Source of the DNA: Shimia_B sp038527375
GTDB taxonomy: Bacteria; Pseudomonadota; Alphaproteobacteria; Rhodobacterales; Rhodobacteraceae
Direction: 5' to 3'
DNA length: 64,000 bases
Assembly (NCBI GenBank): GCA_038527375.1
Contig: JBCBFU010000001.1
Span: forward strand, 1 to 64,000
Below are positions 17,919 through 26,433 of this stretch, piece after piece; the first letter of the stretch is position 1, and each line of letters opens with the position of its first letter. The translations under genes and the position numbers were made by a program. Under the pieces are notes generated by a model. The model was not told the origin of the DNA. It made no database searches and saw only the letters and a program-made list of their open reading frames with translations.

Positions 17919-19466
17919 ATGACCAACTTTTCACGTCGTGGCCTTCTGAAAACCGGCGCCGCAGCCGGTGTTCTGGCCGCAACCGGCGCCACCAGCGCCG
18001 CAGCAGAGCCCAAGCGTGGCGGCACGGCCAAGATCGGTCTCGCCGGCGCGAACAGCTCGGACAGCTGGGACGGTCGGACCCATTCCGACAGCTATATGAT
18101 CGTCACCGCCCACGGCTGTGTGTTCGACTGCCTGACCGAGGTTGCCGCCGACGGCACGCTCCAGGGCGAGCTTGCCGAAAGCTGGGAAGCGTCGGCAGAC
18201 GCCAAGACCTGGACGTTCAAACTGCGCTCTGGCGTGACGTTCCACAACGGCAAAGCCTTTGGCGCAGATGACGTGATCGCGTCGCTGCAAATGCACACCG
18301 CAGAAGGCGCGAAATCCGCAGCGAAACCGATCGTTGCAGCCATCGAGACGATGACCAAGGTTGACGATCTGACCGTGGAATTCGTGCTGGCTTCGGGCAA
18401 CGCGGACTTCCCGTTCCTGATGTCGGACTACCACATCCTGATGTATCCGGCGGGTCAGATCGACGAAGCGATCGCCAACGGCATCGGCACGGGTCTGTAC
18501 AAGGTCGAGGTCTTTGAACCCGGCGTCCGCACCGTGGTGACACGTGTCGACAGCCACTACAAAGACGGCACCGCGGGCTGGTTCGACTCAATCGAATTCA
18601 CCGCAATCAACGACGCATCGGCACGGATGAACGCGCTGATGACCGGCCAGATCGACGCGGCCAACCGCGTGGACTTCAAGACCGAGCCGTTGATGCGTGC
18701 GAACCCGAACATCACCATCTTCGAGGTGACGGGCAACCAGCACTACACCTTCCCGATGCTGACGAACGTGGCTCCGTTCGATCAGATGGCGGTTCGCAAG
18801 GCTCTCAAGCACGCGATCAACCGTCAGGAAATGGTCGACAAGATCCTGCTGGGTCACGGTGCCGTCGGCAACGACCACCCGATCGGTCCCGCGAACCAGT
18901 ACTACGCCGCAGACCTGCCGCAGAACGAATACGATCCCGATATGGCGAAGAAGATCCTCGCCGATGCGGGCGTATCGGACGTGTCGGTTCAGCTGTCGGC
19001 ATCGGACGCGGCCTTCTCGGGCGCGGTTGACGCGGCGCAGCTGTATCAAGCCTCGGCTGCTGAAGCGGGCATCAACATCGAAGTCGTCCAAGAGCCTGCA
19101 GACGGCTACTGGTCGAACGTCTGGCTGAAGAAGCCTTGGTGTGCTTGCTACTGGTCGGGTCGTGCGACCGAGGACTGGATGTTCTCGACCGCCTACGAGT
19201 CCGGTGTGCCGTGGAACGACACAAGCTGGGAAAACGCACGCTTCCAGGAGCTGCTGCTGACGGGCCGTGCCGAATTGGACACCGCCAAGCGTTCGGAAAT
19301 CTACACCGAAATGCAGGCCATCATGTCCGAAGAGGGCGGCACGATCGTTCCGATGTATGCCAACTACGTGGACGCGCACAGCAACAAGCTGGCGAACTCG
19401 GGCACCATCGGCAACCTGTGGCAGATGGACAGCTCGCGCATCGCAGAGCGGTGGTGGATGGCGTAA
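17919..19466 (+). CDS. Tat-exported peptide/solute-binding protein of the ABC importer (SBP family 5)
   Basis: 515 residues. The N-terminus is a twin-arginine signal (SRRGLLKTGAAAGVLAATG, cleavage after an AAA-rich end), so it folds before export to the periplasm. The SBP family 5 fold is recognisable: PKRGGTAKIGL at the mature start, LAESWEASADAKTWTFKLR, GVTFHNGKAFGADDV and AINRQEMVDKILLG. These bind di- or oligopeptides, or sometimes other solutes; here the ligand is unknown. It sits last in the operon after a stem-loop and before a strong terminator. Confidence 0.93.
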   Translation: MTNFSRRGLLKTGAAAGVLAATGATSAAAEPKRGGTAKIGLAGANSSDSWDGRTHSDSYMIVTAHGCVFDCLTEVAADGTLQGELAESWEASADAKTWTFKLRSGVTFHNGKAFGADDVIASLQMHTAEGAKSAAKPIVAAIETMTKVDDLTVEFVLASGNADFPFLMSDYHILMYPAGQIDEAIANGIGTGLYKVEVFEPGVRTVVTRVDSHYKDGTAGWFDSIEFTAINDASARMNALMTGQIDAANRVDFKTEPLMRANPNITIFEVTGNQHYTFPMLTNVAPFDQMAVRKALKHAINRQEMVDKILLGHGAVGNDHPIGPANQYYAADLPQNEYDPDMAKKILADAGVSDVSVQLSASDAAFSGAVDAAQLYQASAAEAGINIEVVQEPADGYWSNVWLKKPWCACYWSGRATEDWMFSTAYESGVPWNDTSWENARFQELLLTGRAELDTAKRSEIYTEMQAIMSEEGGTIVPMYANYVDAHSNKLANSGTIGNLWQMDSSRIAERWWMA

Positions 19467-19493
19467 GCCGACCCTACCTTCGAAAGCTACGAG

Positions 19494-19520
19494 ACGCCCC
19501 GCCAACTGGCGGGGCGTTTT
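19494..19520 (+). terminator. Intrinsic terminator of the peptide-uptake operon
   Basis: ACGCCCCGCC, loop AACT, GGCGGGGCGT, then TTTT. Perfect 10-bp stem. Confidence 0.9.
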
Positions 19521-19578
19521 GCGTTAACGGTTGTGTTTGGGGCGCCGAATGGCCGCCGATGCCGAGGGGGCACAAGGC

Positions 19579-19622
19579 GTACACCAGCCGTACACATTCA
19601 GTACATATCGCGTACATACCCG
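19579..19622. repeat. Four GTACA direct repeats at exact 11-bp spacing
   Basis: GTACA occurs at 19579, 19590, 19601 and 19612, followed by C or T, so the repeat unit is 11 bp, about one helical turn, and all copies face the same side of DNA. Nearby weaker copies at either side (GGGCACA at 19568, GTTTG at 19623) may extend it. The rest of the 19524-19751 gap holds no gene I can support. It lies between two convergent genes. Confidence 0.7.
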
Positions 19623-19751
19623 GTTTGCGCATCGGGGAGCCTGTGTCAGCCGTTAACTGTTTTCTGGCGCACACATATCCATGCCAGCCCACGTCCCTGT
19701 GGCGCGGCTGCAAGTTGAGCTTTTGGGGACCATCGAACAGGGGGCGGCGGG

Positions 19752-20744
19752 TCAGCCTGTCAGGAGCCGCGCCTGCCGAGGGGTCATGCCGGTCCAGCCT
19801 TGGAACGCGCGGTAGAAAGAGTTGGGGTCGCGAAAGGCGAGAAGGTGCGAGACCTCCTCTACGCGCAGATCATCGTCGCGCAGGTAGTGCAGCGCCAATT
19901 CACGGCGGGTGGCGTCGAGCACGGCCTGAAAGGATGTACCTTCTTCCTTGAGCCGTCGCTGGAGGCTGCGCTTGGAGGTGGCGAGGCGGCCGCAAACCGC
20001 CTCGACCGAGGCGAGGCCCGCGGGCATGAGTTCAAGCAGGGCCTGACGGACCCGTGCCGCGCAGGATTGATCGCGCATGAGTTCCGCCATCTGACGGCGC
20101 AGATGCGGTTCGAACAGGTCCCATTGGCCGTCATCTGCCGACACGAGCGGACGCGCGGCGTCTTCGAGTGACAGGCGAATGCGCAAGGGCCCCGTGCGTG
20201 CAATCGGGCGCTGGGCATAGATTTCGACGGGGCCGAGCCGCCCGTTATCGGCGGGCACCGACAGCGCAACCGGGATAACGTGGTGGCGCGAGGTCGTGCG
20301 GATCAGTTCGAGGATGTGCACGATTTCCAGCCCGAACATGCATGTGGGCAGATCATGGGCGGGGTCGGGGCTGCTGATGATGATGTCGAAGGTGTCGCCG
20401 GTTTCGAAATCCAGCTTGAACGGACCGACGAGGGGTTTGAACACCGCGAGCCTGCGCAACCCCGTTTCGACATCAGGGCTACAGGAGAAGGCAAAGAGCT
20501 GTGGGGAGAAGGAGCTCGCCAAGCTATTGCGCGCAATGTCGACGGTGAAGCCGTCGGGCAACATTGCATCGGCCCGCTCCCACATTTGGAAGAACTGCTC
20601 GGTCGTCATCGACGGATTGTCCGAGGCCGCGATGGTGGGGGGCATGCCGACCGCGGCTAAAAAATCCGGGATCGACATGGAAAACCCTTGAGCCATCTGC
20701 GCGATGATCGCGCGGGGCCGGTAGCGGGAAATAGGTAACGTCAT
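19752..20744 (-). CDS. AraC family transcriptional regulator (arabinose-binding-like N-domain, C-terminal HTH)
   Basis: 330 residues from the ATG at 20744. The last 90 residues are an AraC DNA-binding domain: SVEAVCGRLATSKRSLQRRLKEEG (first HTH) and VEEVSHLLAFRDPNSFYRAFQGWTG (second HTH). The N-terminal part resembles the long AraC-type proteins with an 'arabinose_bd' domain, as in OruR/ArgR-like regulators. It is divergent from the iorAB-like operon with 221 bases between starts, which suggests that operon as its target (inference). The GTACA array lies beyond its 3' end. Confidence 0.88.
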   Translation of the reverse strand: MTLPISRYRPRAIIAQMAQGFSMSIPDFLAAVGMPPTIAASDNPSMTTEQFFQMWERADAMLPDGFTVDIARNSLASSFSPQLFAFSCSPDVETGLRRLAVFKPLVGPFKLDFETGDTFDIIISSPDPAHDLPTCMFGLEIVHILELIRTTSRHHVIPVALSVPADNGRLGPVEIYAQRPIARTGPLRIRLSLEDAARPLVSADDGQWDLFEPHLRRQMAELMRDQSCAARVRQALLELMPAGLASVEAVCGRLATSKRSLQRRLKEEGTSFQAVLDATRRELALHYLRDDDLRVEEVSHLLAFRDPNSFYRAFQGWTGMTPRQARLLTG

Positions 20745-20965
20745 GTGAAACCCGAGGTCGCGGTGGTGACGATTATTTTGGAACTGACGTAACGCAATTA
20801 AACCCCTTAAGCCCATTTGATGCTGAGATGACGCGAAATGTTAGTCCTTTGGCGCAATCTGCGATTTTCTGTGCGGGATCTCACGGGCTAGGCTGACTGT
20901 TATATGGCACGGGGCCGCAAGCACAGCCGCGTGTGTGGCGCGCCGATATCCTGAGGAGGTAACCC

Positions 20966-21427
20966 ATGAAGTTGACTGTCAACGGGACCGAGCACGAGAT
21001 CGACGTCGATCCGCAGATGCCGCTGCTATGGGCCTTGCGGGATGCAATTGGCCTGACCGGGACGAAATACGGCTGTGGCATTGCGCAGTGCGGGGCCTGC
21101 ACCGTGCATCTGGACGGCCAGGCCGTGCGATCCTGTCAGGTCCCCGTGGCCGAGGCTGCCGCGAGCGACATCACGACCATCGAGGGGCTGGGCACGCCGG
21201 AGGCGCTGCATGCCGTGCAGGAAGCGTGGGTCGAACATCAGGTGGCGCAGTGCGGATATTGCCAGTCCGGGCAGATCATGCAGGCGGCGTCCTTTCTGTC
21301 GTTGAACGGGTCACCGACCGATGAGGACATTGATTTCGCGATGTCGGCCAACCTATGCCGCTGTGGCACCTATCCGCGTATCCGCGCCGCTGTGAAAACC
21401 GCGGCGGCCAAGCTGGCGGAGGCGTGA
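20966..21427 (+). CDS. 2Fe-2S subunit of a molybdenum hydroxylase (isoquinoline 1-oxidoreductase alpha-like)
   Basis: 153 residues, preceded by a strong ribosome site (GAGGAGGT). The N-terminal plant-type ferredoxin cluster is GCGIAQCGACTVHLDGQ with a later SC, and the C-terminal helical cluster is CGYCQSGQIM and LCRCGTYPRIRAAV, four plus four cysteines for two 2Fe-2S centres. It passes electrons from the molybdenum centre of the adjacent large subunit. The family includes IorA, CutS and nicotinate/aldehyde oxidoreductase small subunits; the two-subunit arrangement without a FAD gene points to the IorA type. It carries no export signal and likely travels with the Tat-tagged partner. Confidence 0.9.
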   Translation: MKLTVNGTEHEIDVDPQMPLLWALRDAIGLTGTKYGCGIAQCGACTVHLDGQAVRSCQVPVAEAAASDITTIEGLGTPEALHAVQEAWVEHQVAQCGYCQSGQIMQAASFLSLNGSPTDEDIDFAMSANLCRCGTYPRIRAAVKTAAAKLAEA

Positions 21428-21429
21428 GC

Positions 21430-23676
21430 ATGGGAACGATGCGCAAGATTGCCCGCCGGTCATTCCTCATCGGGTCTGTCGCGGTTGCCGGGGGCGCGGC
21501 CTTTGGGGCCTATATGGTCGGCCGCGACAAGGAGAACCCGATTGTCGCCGGTGCCGGAGAGGCGGCGCTGACACCCTTCGTCAAGATCACGGGGGACGGG
21601 ATCACGTTGATCACGCCCCATGCCGATATCGGGCAGGGTGCCTATCACATGCAGGCGATGTTGCTGGCCGAAGAGCTGGATGTGGAGCTGGACCAGATCA
21701 GCGTCGATCCGGGTGTGCCGGCGGCGGCCTATTACAACACGGCCATGGCGGAGGAGGCGGTGCCCTTTACCTCGGTCGACGAGGGCTTTGCCGCCGAGAC
21801 CATGCGCAGTGTCATGGGCGGCGTCTTTCGGGCGTTTGGTGTGCAGGGCACGGGCGGGTCGAGTTCCGTCCCCGACAGTTGGGAGAAGTTGCGCGCGGCG
21901 GGCGCGGTTGCCCGGGAGGCGTTGAAGGCCGTTGCCGCAGAAGATGCCGGTGTGGGCGTGGACGCGCTGCGTACCGAGGCGGGCGCGGTGATTTTGCCGG
22001 ATGGGACGCGTGTGCCCTACACTGATTTGGCTGAGAAAGTGGCGGGGATGCCACTGCCGCCCGCACCGGAGTTGCGGGGGCCTGATCAGTGGCGGTTGAT
22101 CGGGACGGAGACCCAGCGTCTCGACATCCTGGGTAAGTCCACGGGCACGCTGCCCTATGGGATCGACCTTGGCGCGCCCGATGTGGGGGGCGAGATGCTC
22201 TATGCCACGTGCAAGGTGAACCCGCGCCGGTCGGCGTTGAACGGCTATGATGCCAGTGCGGCCGCGGCGATGACGGGGGTTGAACAGATCATCCCGGTGA
22301 CCAATGGCGTGGCGGTTCTGGCCACGAACACGTGGTACGCGTTCAAGGCGGCGGAGGCTGTGGAGTGTGATTGGGGGTCTGCGGCCTATCCCGACGCGCA
22401 GGCTGATCACTGGGCAGAGGTCGACGCTTCGTTCACGGCAGAGCGGATGGATCGGGTCTGGCGGGATGACGGGTCCGTCGAGGACGCGTTGTCGGGTGGC
22501 GCGGATATGGAGACCTATTTGCGCGCGCCCTATGCCGCCCACCAGCCGCTGGAGCCGTTGTCGGCGATTGTGCGTGTCTCGGACGGGCGTGTGGATGTGT
22601 GGGCGGGCCATCAGATGCCGCGCTTTGTGGAGCAGAAGGTGGCCGCCGTTGTCGGCGTGGAGACGGAGGACGTCCATTTCCACAACCAGTATTCCGGCGG
22701 GTCCTTCGGGCATCGGTTGGAGTTTGATTTCGTCACGATGGCGGCGGAAGTCGCGATGGCCGTGCCTGGTGTTGCGGTCAAAACGACCCTGAGCCGGGAA
22801 GAGGATTTCGCAACGGACTACCTACGCCAGATCGGGGCGGCGCGGGCGCGGGCCAAGGTGTCCGACGGCCGTGTAGAGGCGTTTGATCTGGAGATCGCGA
22901 CGACCTCGGCCCTTGCCTCGCAATCGCAGCGGTTGTTGGGGGCGCCTGCGGCAGGGCCAGATACGCAGATCCCGGCGGGGGCGTGGAACCTGCCCTATGC
23001 GATCCCATCGTTCCGGGTGACGGGGTACAAGGTGCCGGAACTGGCGCCGGTGTCGTCGTGGCGGTCCGTGGGGGCCGTGACGGCGGGGTTCTTTGCCGAG
23101 GCGGCCTTTGACGAGGCGCTGACGGCGGCGGGGGCCGATCCGCTGGAAGAACGGTTGCGGTTGGTGACCAACGATGTGGCGCGCGGCGTGCTTGAGGCCG
23201 TGGGCGAGATGTCGGATTGGGGCAGTGATCTGGGCCCGGGACGCGGTCGCGGGTTGGCGTTCATCAACAGTTTCGGTGTGCCCACGGCGGAGGTGGTCGA
23301 AGTCACCGATACCGGGCGCGGCATTCGGGTCGACAAGGTGTTTGTGGCGCTGGATGTGGGGCGGGTTGTGGACCCTGTGAACTTTGAAAACCACGTTCAG
23401 GGCGGGGTGGTCTGGGGGCTGGGCCACGCGATGAATTCGGAAGTGACCTTTGCCGACGGGCGGCCCGAGCAGACGAATTACCACATGCATGAGGGGATGC
23501 GGCTGTACCAATGTCCCGAGATCGAGGTGCGCGCGCTGGAGCGGTCGCACAAGATCCGGGGTGTGGGGGAGCCACCGGTGCCGCCGGCAGCCCCTGCCTT
23601 GGCCAATGCGGTCTTTGCGGCCACAGGCGTGCGGCTGCGTGAGATGCCGTTCCACCACTATGTCGATTTTGTGTGA
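21430..23676 (+). CDS. Tat-exported molybdopterin-binding large subunit (isoquinoline 1-oxidoreductase beta-like)
   Basis: 748 residues beginning two bases after the 2Fe-2S gene, preferred over an earlier in-frame start because the Tat signal (ARRSFLIGSVAVAGGAAFG) starts here. The xanthine-dehydrogenase-type fold is visible as two related molybdopterin domains, with ITPHADIGQGAYHMQAMLLAEELDV and later QYSGGSFGHRLEFDF. IorB-type enzymes hydroxylate aldehydes or N-heterocycles in the periplasm and pass electrons to a cytochrome. The next gene encodes a dihaem cytochrome c. The substrate is unknown. Confidence 0.88.
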   Translation: MGTMRKIARRSFLIGSVAVAGGAAFGAYMVGRDKENPIVAGAGEAALTPFVKITGDGITLITPHADIGQGAYHMQAMLLAEELDVELDQISVDPGVPAAAYYNTAMAEEAVPFTSVDEGFAAETMRSVMGGVFRAFGVQGTGGSSSVPDSWEKLRAAGAVAREALKAVAAEDAGVGVDALRTEAGAVILPDGTRVPYTDLAEKVAGMPLPPAPELRGPDQWRLIGTETQRLDILGKSTGTLPYGIDLGAPDVGGEMLYATCKVNPRRSALNGYDASAAAAMTGVEQIIPVTNGVAVLATNTWYAFKAAEAVECDWGSAAYPDAQADHWAEVDASFTAERMDRVWRDDGSVEDALSGGADMETYLRAPYAAHQPLEPLSAIVRVSDGRVDVWAGHQMPRFVEQKVAAVVGVETEDVHFHNQYSGGSFGHRLEFDFVTMAAEVAMAVPGVAVKTTLSREEDFATDYLRQIGAARARAKVSDGRVEAFDLEIATTSALASQSQRLLGAPAAGPDTQIPAGAWNLPYAIPSFRVTGYKVPELAPVSSWRSVGAVTAGFFAEAAFDEALTAAGADPLEERLRLVTNDVARGVLEAVGEMSDWGSDLGPGRGRGLAFINSFGVPTAEVVEVTDTGRGIRVDKVFVALDVGRVVDPVNFENHVQGGVVWGLGHAMNSEVTFADGRPEQTNYHMHEGMRLYQCPEIEVRALERSHKIRGVGEPPVPPAAPALANAVFAATGVRLREMPFHHYVDFV

Positions 23677-23686
23677 GGTTGGGCTG

Positions 23687-24304
23687 ATGAAGAGACTGAT
23701 TTTGGCCCTCGCCGTTCTGTTGCCGTCCGTTGGATTGGCGGCGGAGGACGTGGTGATCGACCCACCCGCAGCGGCGACGACCGATGAAGGGTTGGCCGCC
23801 TGGGCGCGCATCTACGAGGTGGCGAGCCATCCGCGCTGTTCCAATTGCCACGTGGGATCGGACGGGTTTCCGATGTGGTCGGGGCCGCTTTACGAGGCGA
23901 CCTATGGCGGGGTGCAGCGGCACGGGATGTTCGTGAATGCGGGGGCGAGCCGGACGGGGGCCGAGACGGTGCCGTGTTCGACCTGCCATTACGATCGCTA
24001 TGAGGGCGGGGCCAATGACGGCGCACATATGGCGCCGCAGGTGGCCGCGCAGTGGCAGTTGCCACCGGCAGAGTTCGAGTGGTTTGGGAAGACGTCGGAG
24101 GAGGTCTGCGCCCAGATGCGCGACCCCGCGCGGAACGGTGACCGCGATTTCCTCGCCATTGCGGATCATCTGGGGCACGACGTGATCCTGCATTGGGCGT
24201 GGACGCCCGGCGGCGGGCGCGAGCCTGCGCCCTATTCGTTGCAGGAACACACGGATGACATTCTGGTCTGGGGCGTGGCGGGTCAGCCGTGCCCGCAGGA
24301 TTGA
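23687..24304 (+). CDS. Secreted dihaem c-type cytochrome, probable electron acceptor of the molybdenum hydroxylase
   Basis: 205 residues from the ATG at 23687, just after the large-subunit stop. A signal peptide (LILALAVLLPSVGLAAED) is followed by two CxxCH haem sites, CSNCH and CSTCH, about 56 residues apart. The rest is not a standard short monohaem cytochrome and I do not recognise a named family. In related operons the cytochrome takes electrons from the molybdenum hydroxylase, which I infer here from position. Its stop is 13 bases before the next gene. Confidence 0.8.
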   Translation: MKRLILALAVLLPSVGLAAEDVVIDPPAAATTDEGLAAWARIYEVASHPRCSNCHVGSDGFPMWSGPLYEATYGGVQRHGMFVNAGASRTGAETVPCSTCHYDRYEGGANDGAHMAPQVAAQWQLPPAEFEWFGKTSEEVCAQMRDPARNGDRDFLAIADHLGHDVILHWAWTPGGGREPAPYSLQEHTDDILVWGVAGQPCPQD

Positions 24305-24317
24305 CGGGAGGCGGGCG

Positions 24318-24662
24318 ATGACCGGGAACACTCAGCTTAGGTTGGCAGCGGTGATGCTGATCGCCACGGGGCTTTGGCCGCTTTTGACGCCGATCTTTAC
24401 GGGACGGATCACGGATGCGGTCGGGGTGCTGCCGCCGTTGGTGGTGTCAGGCCTGTTGGCGCTTGGCTTGCTGCGCGGTTGGCGCTGGGTTGCCTATCTC
24501 GCCTTTGCGCTGGTGCTGTTTGCAGCCGTGATGACAGCCGCGACGCTGGGAGCGCGCGGGCCTGTGCCGGGGTGGTTCATGTGGGTCTATCTGGTTGGCT
24601 TGCTCATCGCGGCTGTCGCGCTGTTCCGAAGCCTTTGGGCGGATCGCGCCGTCCGAGATTGA
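24318..24662 (+). CDS. Small multi-pass membrane protein, unknown function
   Basis: 114 residues with four hydrophobic stretches (for example LAAVMLIATGLWPLLTPIF and VAYLAFALVLFAAVMTAATL) and short loops. The start at 24318 has GGGAGG upstream. It has no motif that I recognise and resembles small 'hypothetical membrane proteins' of Rhodobacterales. It probably belongs to the same transcript as the cytochrome gene 13 bases upstream, though its link to the molybdenum hydroxylase is unproven. Confidence 0.6.
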   Translation: MTGNTQLRLAAVMLIATGLWPLLTPIFTGRITDAVGVLPPLVVSGLLALGLLRGWRWVAYLAFALVLFAAVMTAATLGARGPVPGWFMWVYLVGLLIAAVALFRSLWADRAVRD

Positions 24663-24712
24663 CCTGCGACGGAAGCCGCTGTCTGCTGCGTTCAAGCGCG
24701 TAGGAGACAGTT

Positions 24713-25069
24713 ATGGCGGCCCTGAAATACCTTTGGACCCAACACCCGGTTGCGATGGTCATCTGCGGCGCGGCCTTTGCCCTGACCGCGTTCTTTGCGT
24801 TCGATTTTTTGGCTGAGGTCATCTATTTCAACGACCCGCGCCACCGGGATCAGGCGCTCGAAGGGTGGATGACGGTGCGCTATGTCAGCCGATCCTACGA
24901 GATACCGCCCGAGGTTTTGCGCGACGCATGGGACCTGACCCGCGAGGATAAGGGGCCGGTTCGGATGCTGGACGTGATGGGGCGGACGGGCCTGTCCCTG
25001 ACGGAGCTTCAGGAGAGTGTCGAGGCGCTTCAGGAAAGTGCGCGCGCGCGGGAGGCCGACCGTTCGTGA
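24713..25069 (+). CDS. Membrane-anchored small protein, unknown function
   Basis: 118 residues. One membrane helix near the N-terminus (VAMVICGAAFALTAFFAFDF) is followed by a soluble part of about 85 residues that is helical and charged, ending in a heptad-like ELQESVEALQESARARE. It reads like a one-pass envelope protein. It overlaps the DedA gene by four bases, so the two are translationally coupled and may work together (inference). No known family recognised. Confidence 0.7.
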   Translation: MAALKYLWTQHPVAMVICGAAFALTAFFAFDFLAEVIYFNDPRHRDQALEGWMTVRYVSRSYEIPPEVLRDAWDLTREDKGPVRMLDVMGRTGLSLTELQESVEALQESARAREADRS

Positions 25070-25677
25070 CCGACGCCTTTCTGAACCTCATTCCCATCTA
25101 CGGGCCGTTCCTGATTGCGCTCGTCGTTTTGATCAGTTGCAGCGGCATCCCCTTGCCGTCCTCCATGCTGGTGATGGCGGGCGGTGGCTTTGCGGCGACG
25201 GGCGATCTTGTCTTGTGGCAGGTTGCCTTGGCCGGGGCGGTCGGGTTCGTGCTGGGCGATCAGATGACGTTCCAGATCGGGCGTTGCGCGGGTGGCCGGG
25301 TTTTGGGCTATCTGGGCCGGTCCCCGGCGCGGGCGTCGGCGGTGACCAAGGCGCAGGATCTGCTGGAACGGCGCGGGCCTGTGGCGGTGTTTCTGTCGCG
25401 CACGGTGCTGAGCCCGATTGGTCCTTATGTGACCTATGCGGCGGCGGCGCTTGATCTGGGGTGGTCGCGGTTTTCGGTCGCCTCGGCGCTGGGCGCGTTG
25501 ATCTGGACCTCGGCCTATTGCGGTTTGGGCTATATCTTTGCCAACCAGCTGACGCAGGTGGCCGCCGCGATTTCGAGCGGCCTTGGGTTCATCGCGGCGG
25601 CGGTGATCCTGCTTGGCGCGCTATGGTGGCTACGCTCTGCTTTGCGGCGCGCGCGGGCGGCGGGTGCGCTGGATTAG
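25066..25677 (+). CDS. DedA family membrane protein
   Basis: 203 residues with five to six membrane segments and the DedA/SNARE-associated Golgi-like core: ISCSGIPLPSSMLVMAGGGF near the start, then GDQMTFQIGRCAGGRVL and the FLSRTVLSPIGPYVTYAAA re-entrant region. DedA proteins are membrane proteins tied to lipid flipping (undecaprenyl phosphate) and membrane-potential homeostasis. It begins at the ATG/GTG overlapping the preceding gene's stop. It is followed by a 168-base gap ahead of the translation operon. Confidence 0.9.
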   Translation: MTDAFLNLIPIYGPFLIALVVLISCSGIPLPSSMLVMAGGGFAATGDLVLWQVALAGAVGFVLGDQMTFQIGRCAGGRVLGYLGRSPARASAVTKAQDLLERRGPVAVFLSRTVLSPIGPYVTYAAAALDLGWSRFSVASALGALIWTSAYCGLGYIFANQLTQVAAAISSGLGFIAAAVILLGALWWLRSALRRARAAGALD

Positions 25678-25845
25678 GTGTGGAGACGAGCCGCGCACCC
25701 GGAAATACCGCGCCACCCTTGCAGAATCTGGTTCGACACCGTAGATGAGGCTCAACAGCGTCGCTTCGGCTTCCACCCCCGAGGCGCCACCGGATCAAGA
25801 TGCACGGGCCGCTGGCCCGTTTTTTCGTTTTAGGACACCTCTTTT
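25678..25845 (+). promoter_or_regulatory. Leader/intergenic region before rimP-nusA-infB
   Basis: No gene and no recognisable tRNA (in E. coli a tRNA sits here). It should hold the promoter of the rimP operon. A hairpin with T run at 25804-25825 lies only 20 bases before rimP and could end the DedA transcript or act as an attenuator for rimP. No clear -35/-10 pair is picked out. Confidence 0.4.
25804..25825 (+). terminator. Hairpin with T run just upstream of rimP
   Basis: ACGGGCC, loop GCT, GGCCCGT, then TTTTTC. Typical intrinsic terminator located 20 bases before the rimP start, so it could also be an attenuator in the rimP leader. Confidence 0.8.
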
Positions 25846-26433
25846 ATGGCGGACATGATTGCCAAAGCGGCGATGGATCGGCGGGTGCTCGAGATCATCG
25901 AACCCACGGTCGAGGACATGGGGTTCGAGATCGTGCGCATTCGGTTGCAGGGCGGCAAGACGCCCCTGCTGCAGATCATGGCGCAAAAGCCCGATGGCAC
26001 GATCGAGGTCGATGATTGCGCCAATATCAGCACGGCGGTGTCGGCGGTTCTGGATGTCGAGGACCCGATTATCGAGGCCTACACGCTAGAAGTGTCGTCG
26101 CCCGGGATCGACCGGCCTTTGACCCGGCTGAAGGATTTTGACCTCTGGGACGGCTATCACGCCAAGCTGGAGACCGAAGAGCTGATTGATGGGCGGCGTC
26201 GGTTCAAAGGGGACCTGCGCGGCACCGAAGGCGACGAGATCCTGATCGAGATCGAGGTCGACGGGGAGCCCACCACCATCGGGCTGAAATTCGACTGGCT
26301 GAGCGATGCGAAGCTGGTCCTGACAGATGAGTTGATCCGCGACGTCCTGAAAGGGCGCAAGGATGCGGGTCAGATTGATGAAGCACAGTTCGACGAGATC
26401 GAACAAATCGTAGACGGGCAGGAGGACACCTGA
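25846..26433 (+). CDS. rimP: Ribosome maturation factor RimP
   Basis: 195 residues. RimP helps assemble the 30S subunit and is almost always upstream of nusA. Family marks are the N-terminal domain with GFEIVRIRLQGG and the following VDDCANIST plus TLEVSSPGIDRPLTRLKDF, the classic RimP segment. The start at 25846 (ATGGCGGAC) is used; a second ATG at 25855 is also possible. It overlaps the nusA start by one base (TGATG) so the genes are cotranslated. The operon is rimP-nusA-ylxR-infB. Confidence 0.93.
   Translation: MADMIAKAAMDRRVLEIIEPTVEDMGFEIVRIRLQGGKTPLLQIMAQKPDGTIEVDDCANISTAVSAVLDVEDPIIEAYTLEVSSPGIDRPLTRLKDFDLWDGYHAKLETEELIDGRRRFKGDLRGTEGDEILIEIEVDGEPTTIGLKFDWLSDAKLVLTDELIRDVLKGRKDAGQIDEAQFDEIEQIVDGQEDT

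Noticed and set aside
19474..19713. Small ORFs in the gap between the peptide importer and the AraC gene
   Set aside because: No ribosome site, no signal or motif, and they run across the terminator or the GTACA array.
25678..25803. Possible tRNA before rimP (as metY in E. coli)
   Set aside because: GGTTCGAC looks like a T-loop but no acceptor stem, anticodon arm or CCA end can be built on either strand.
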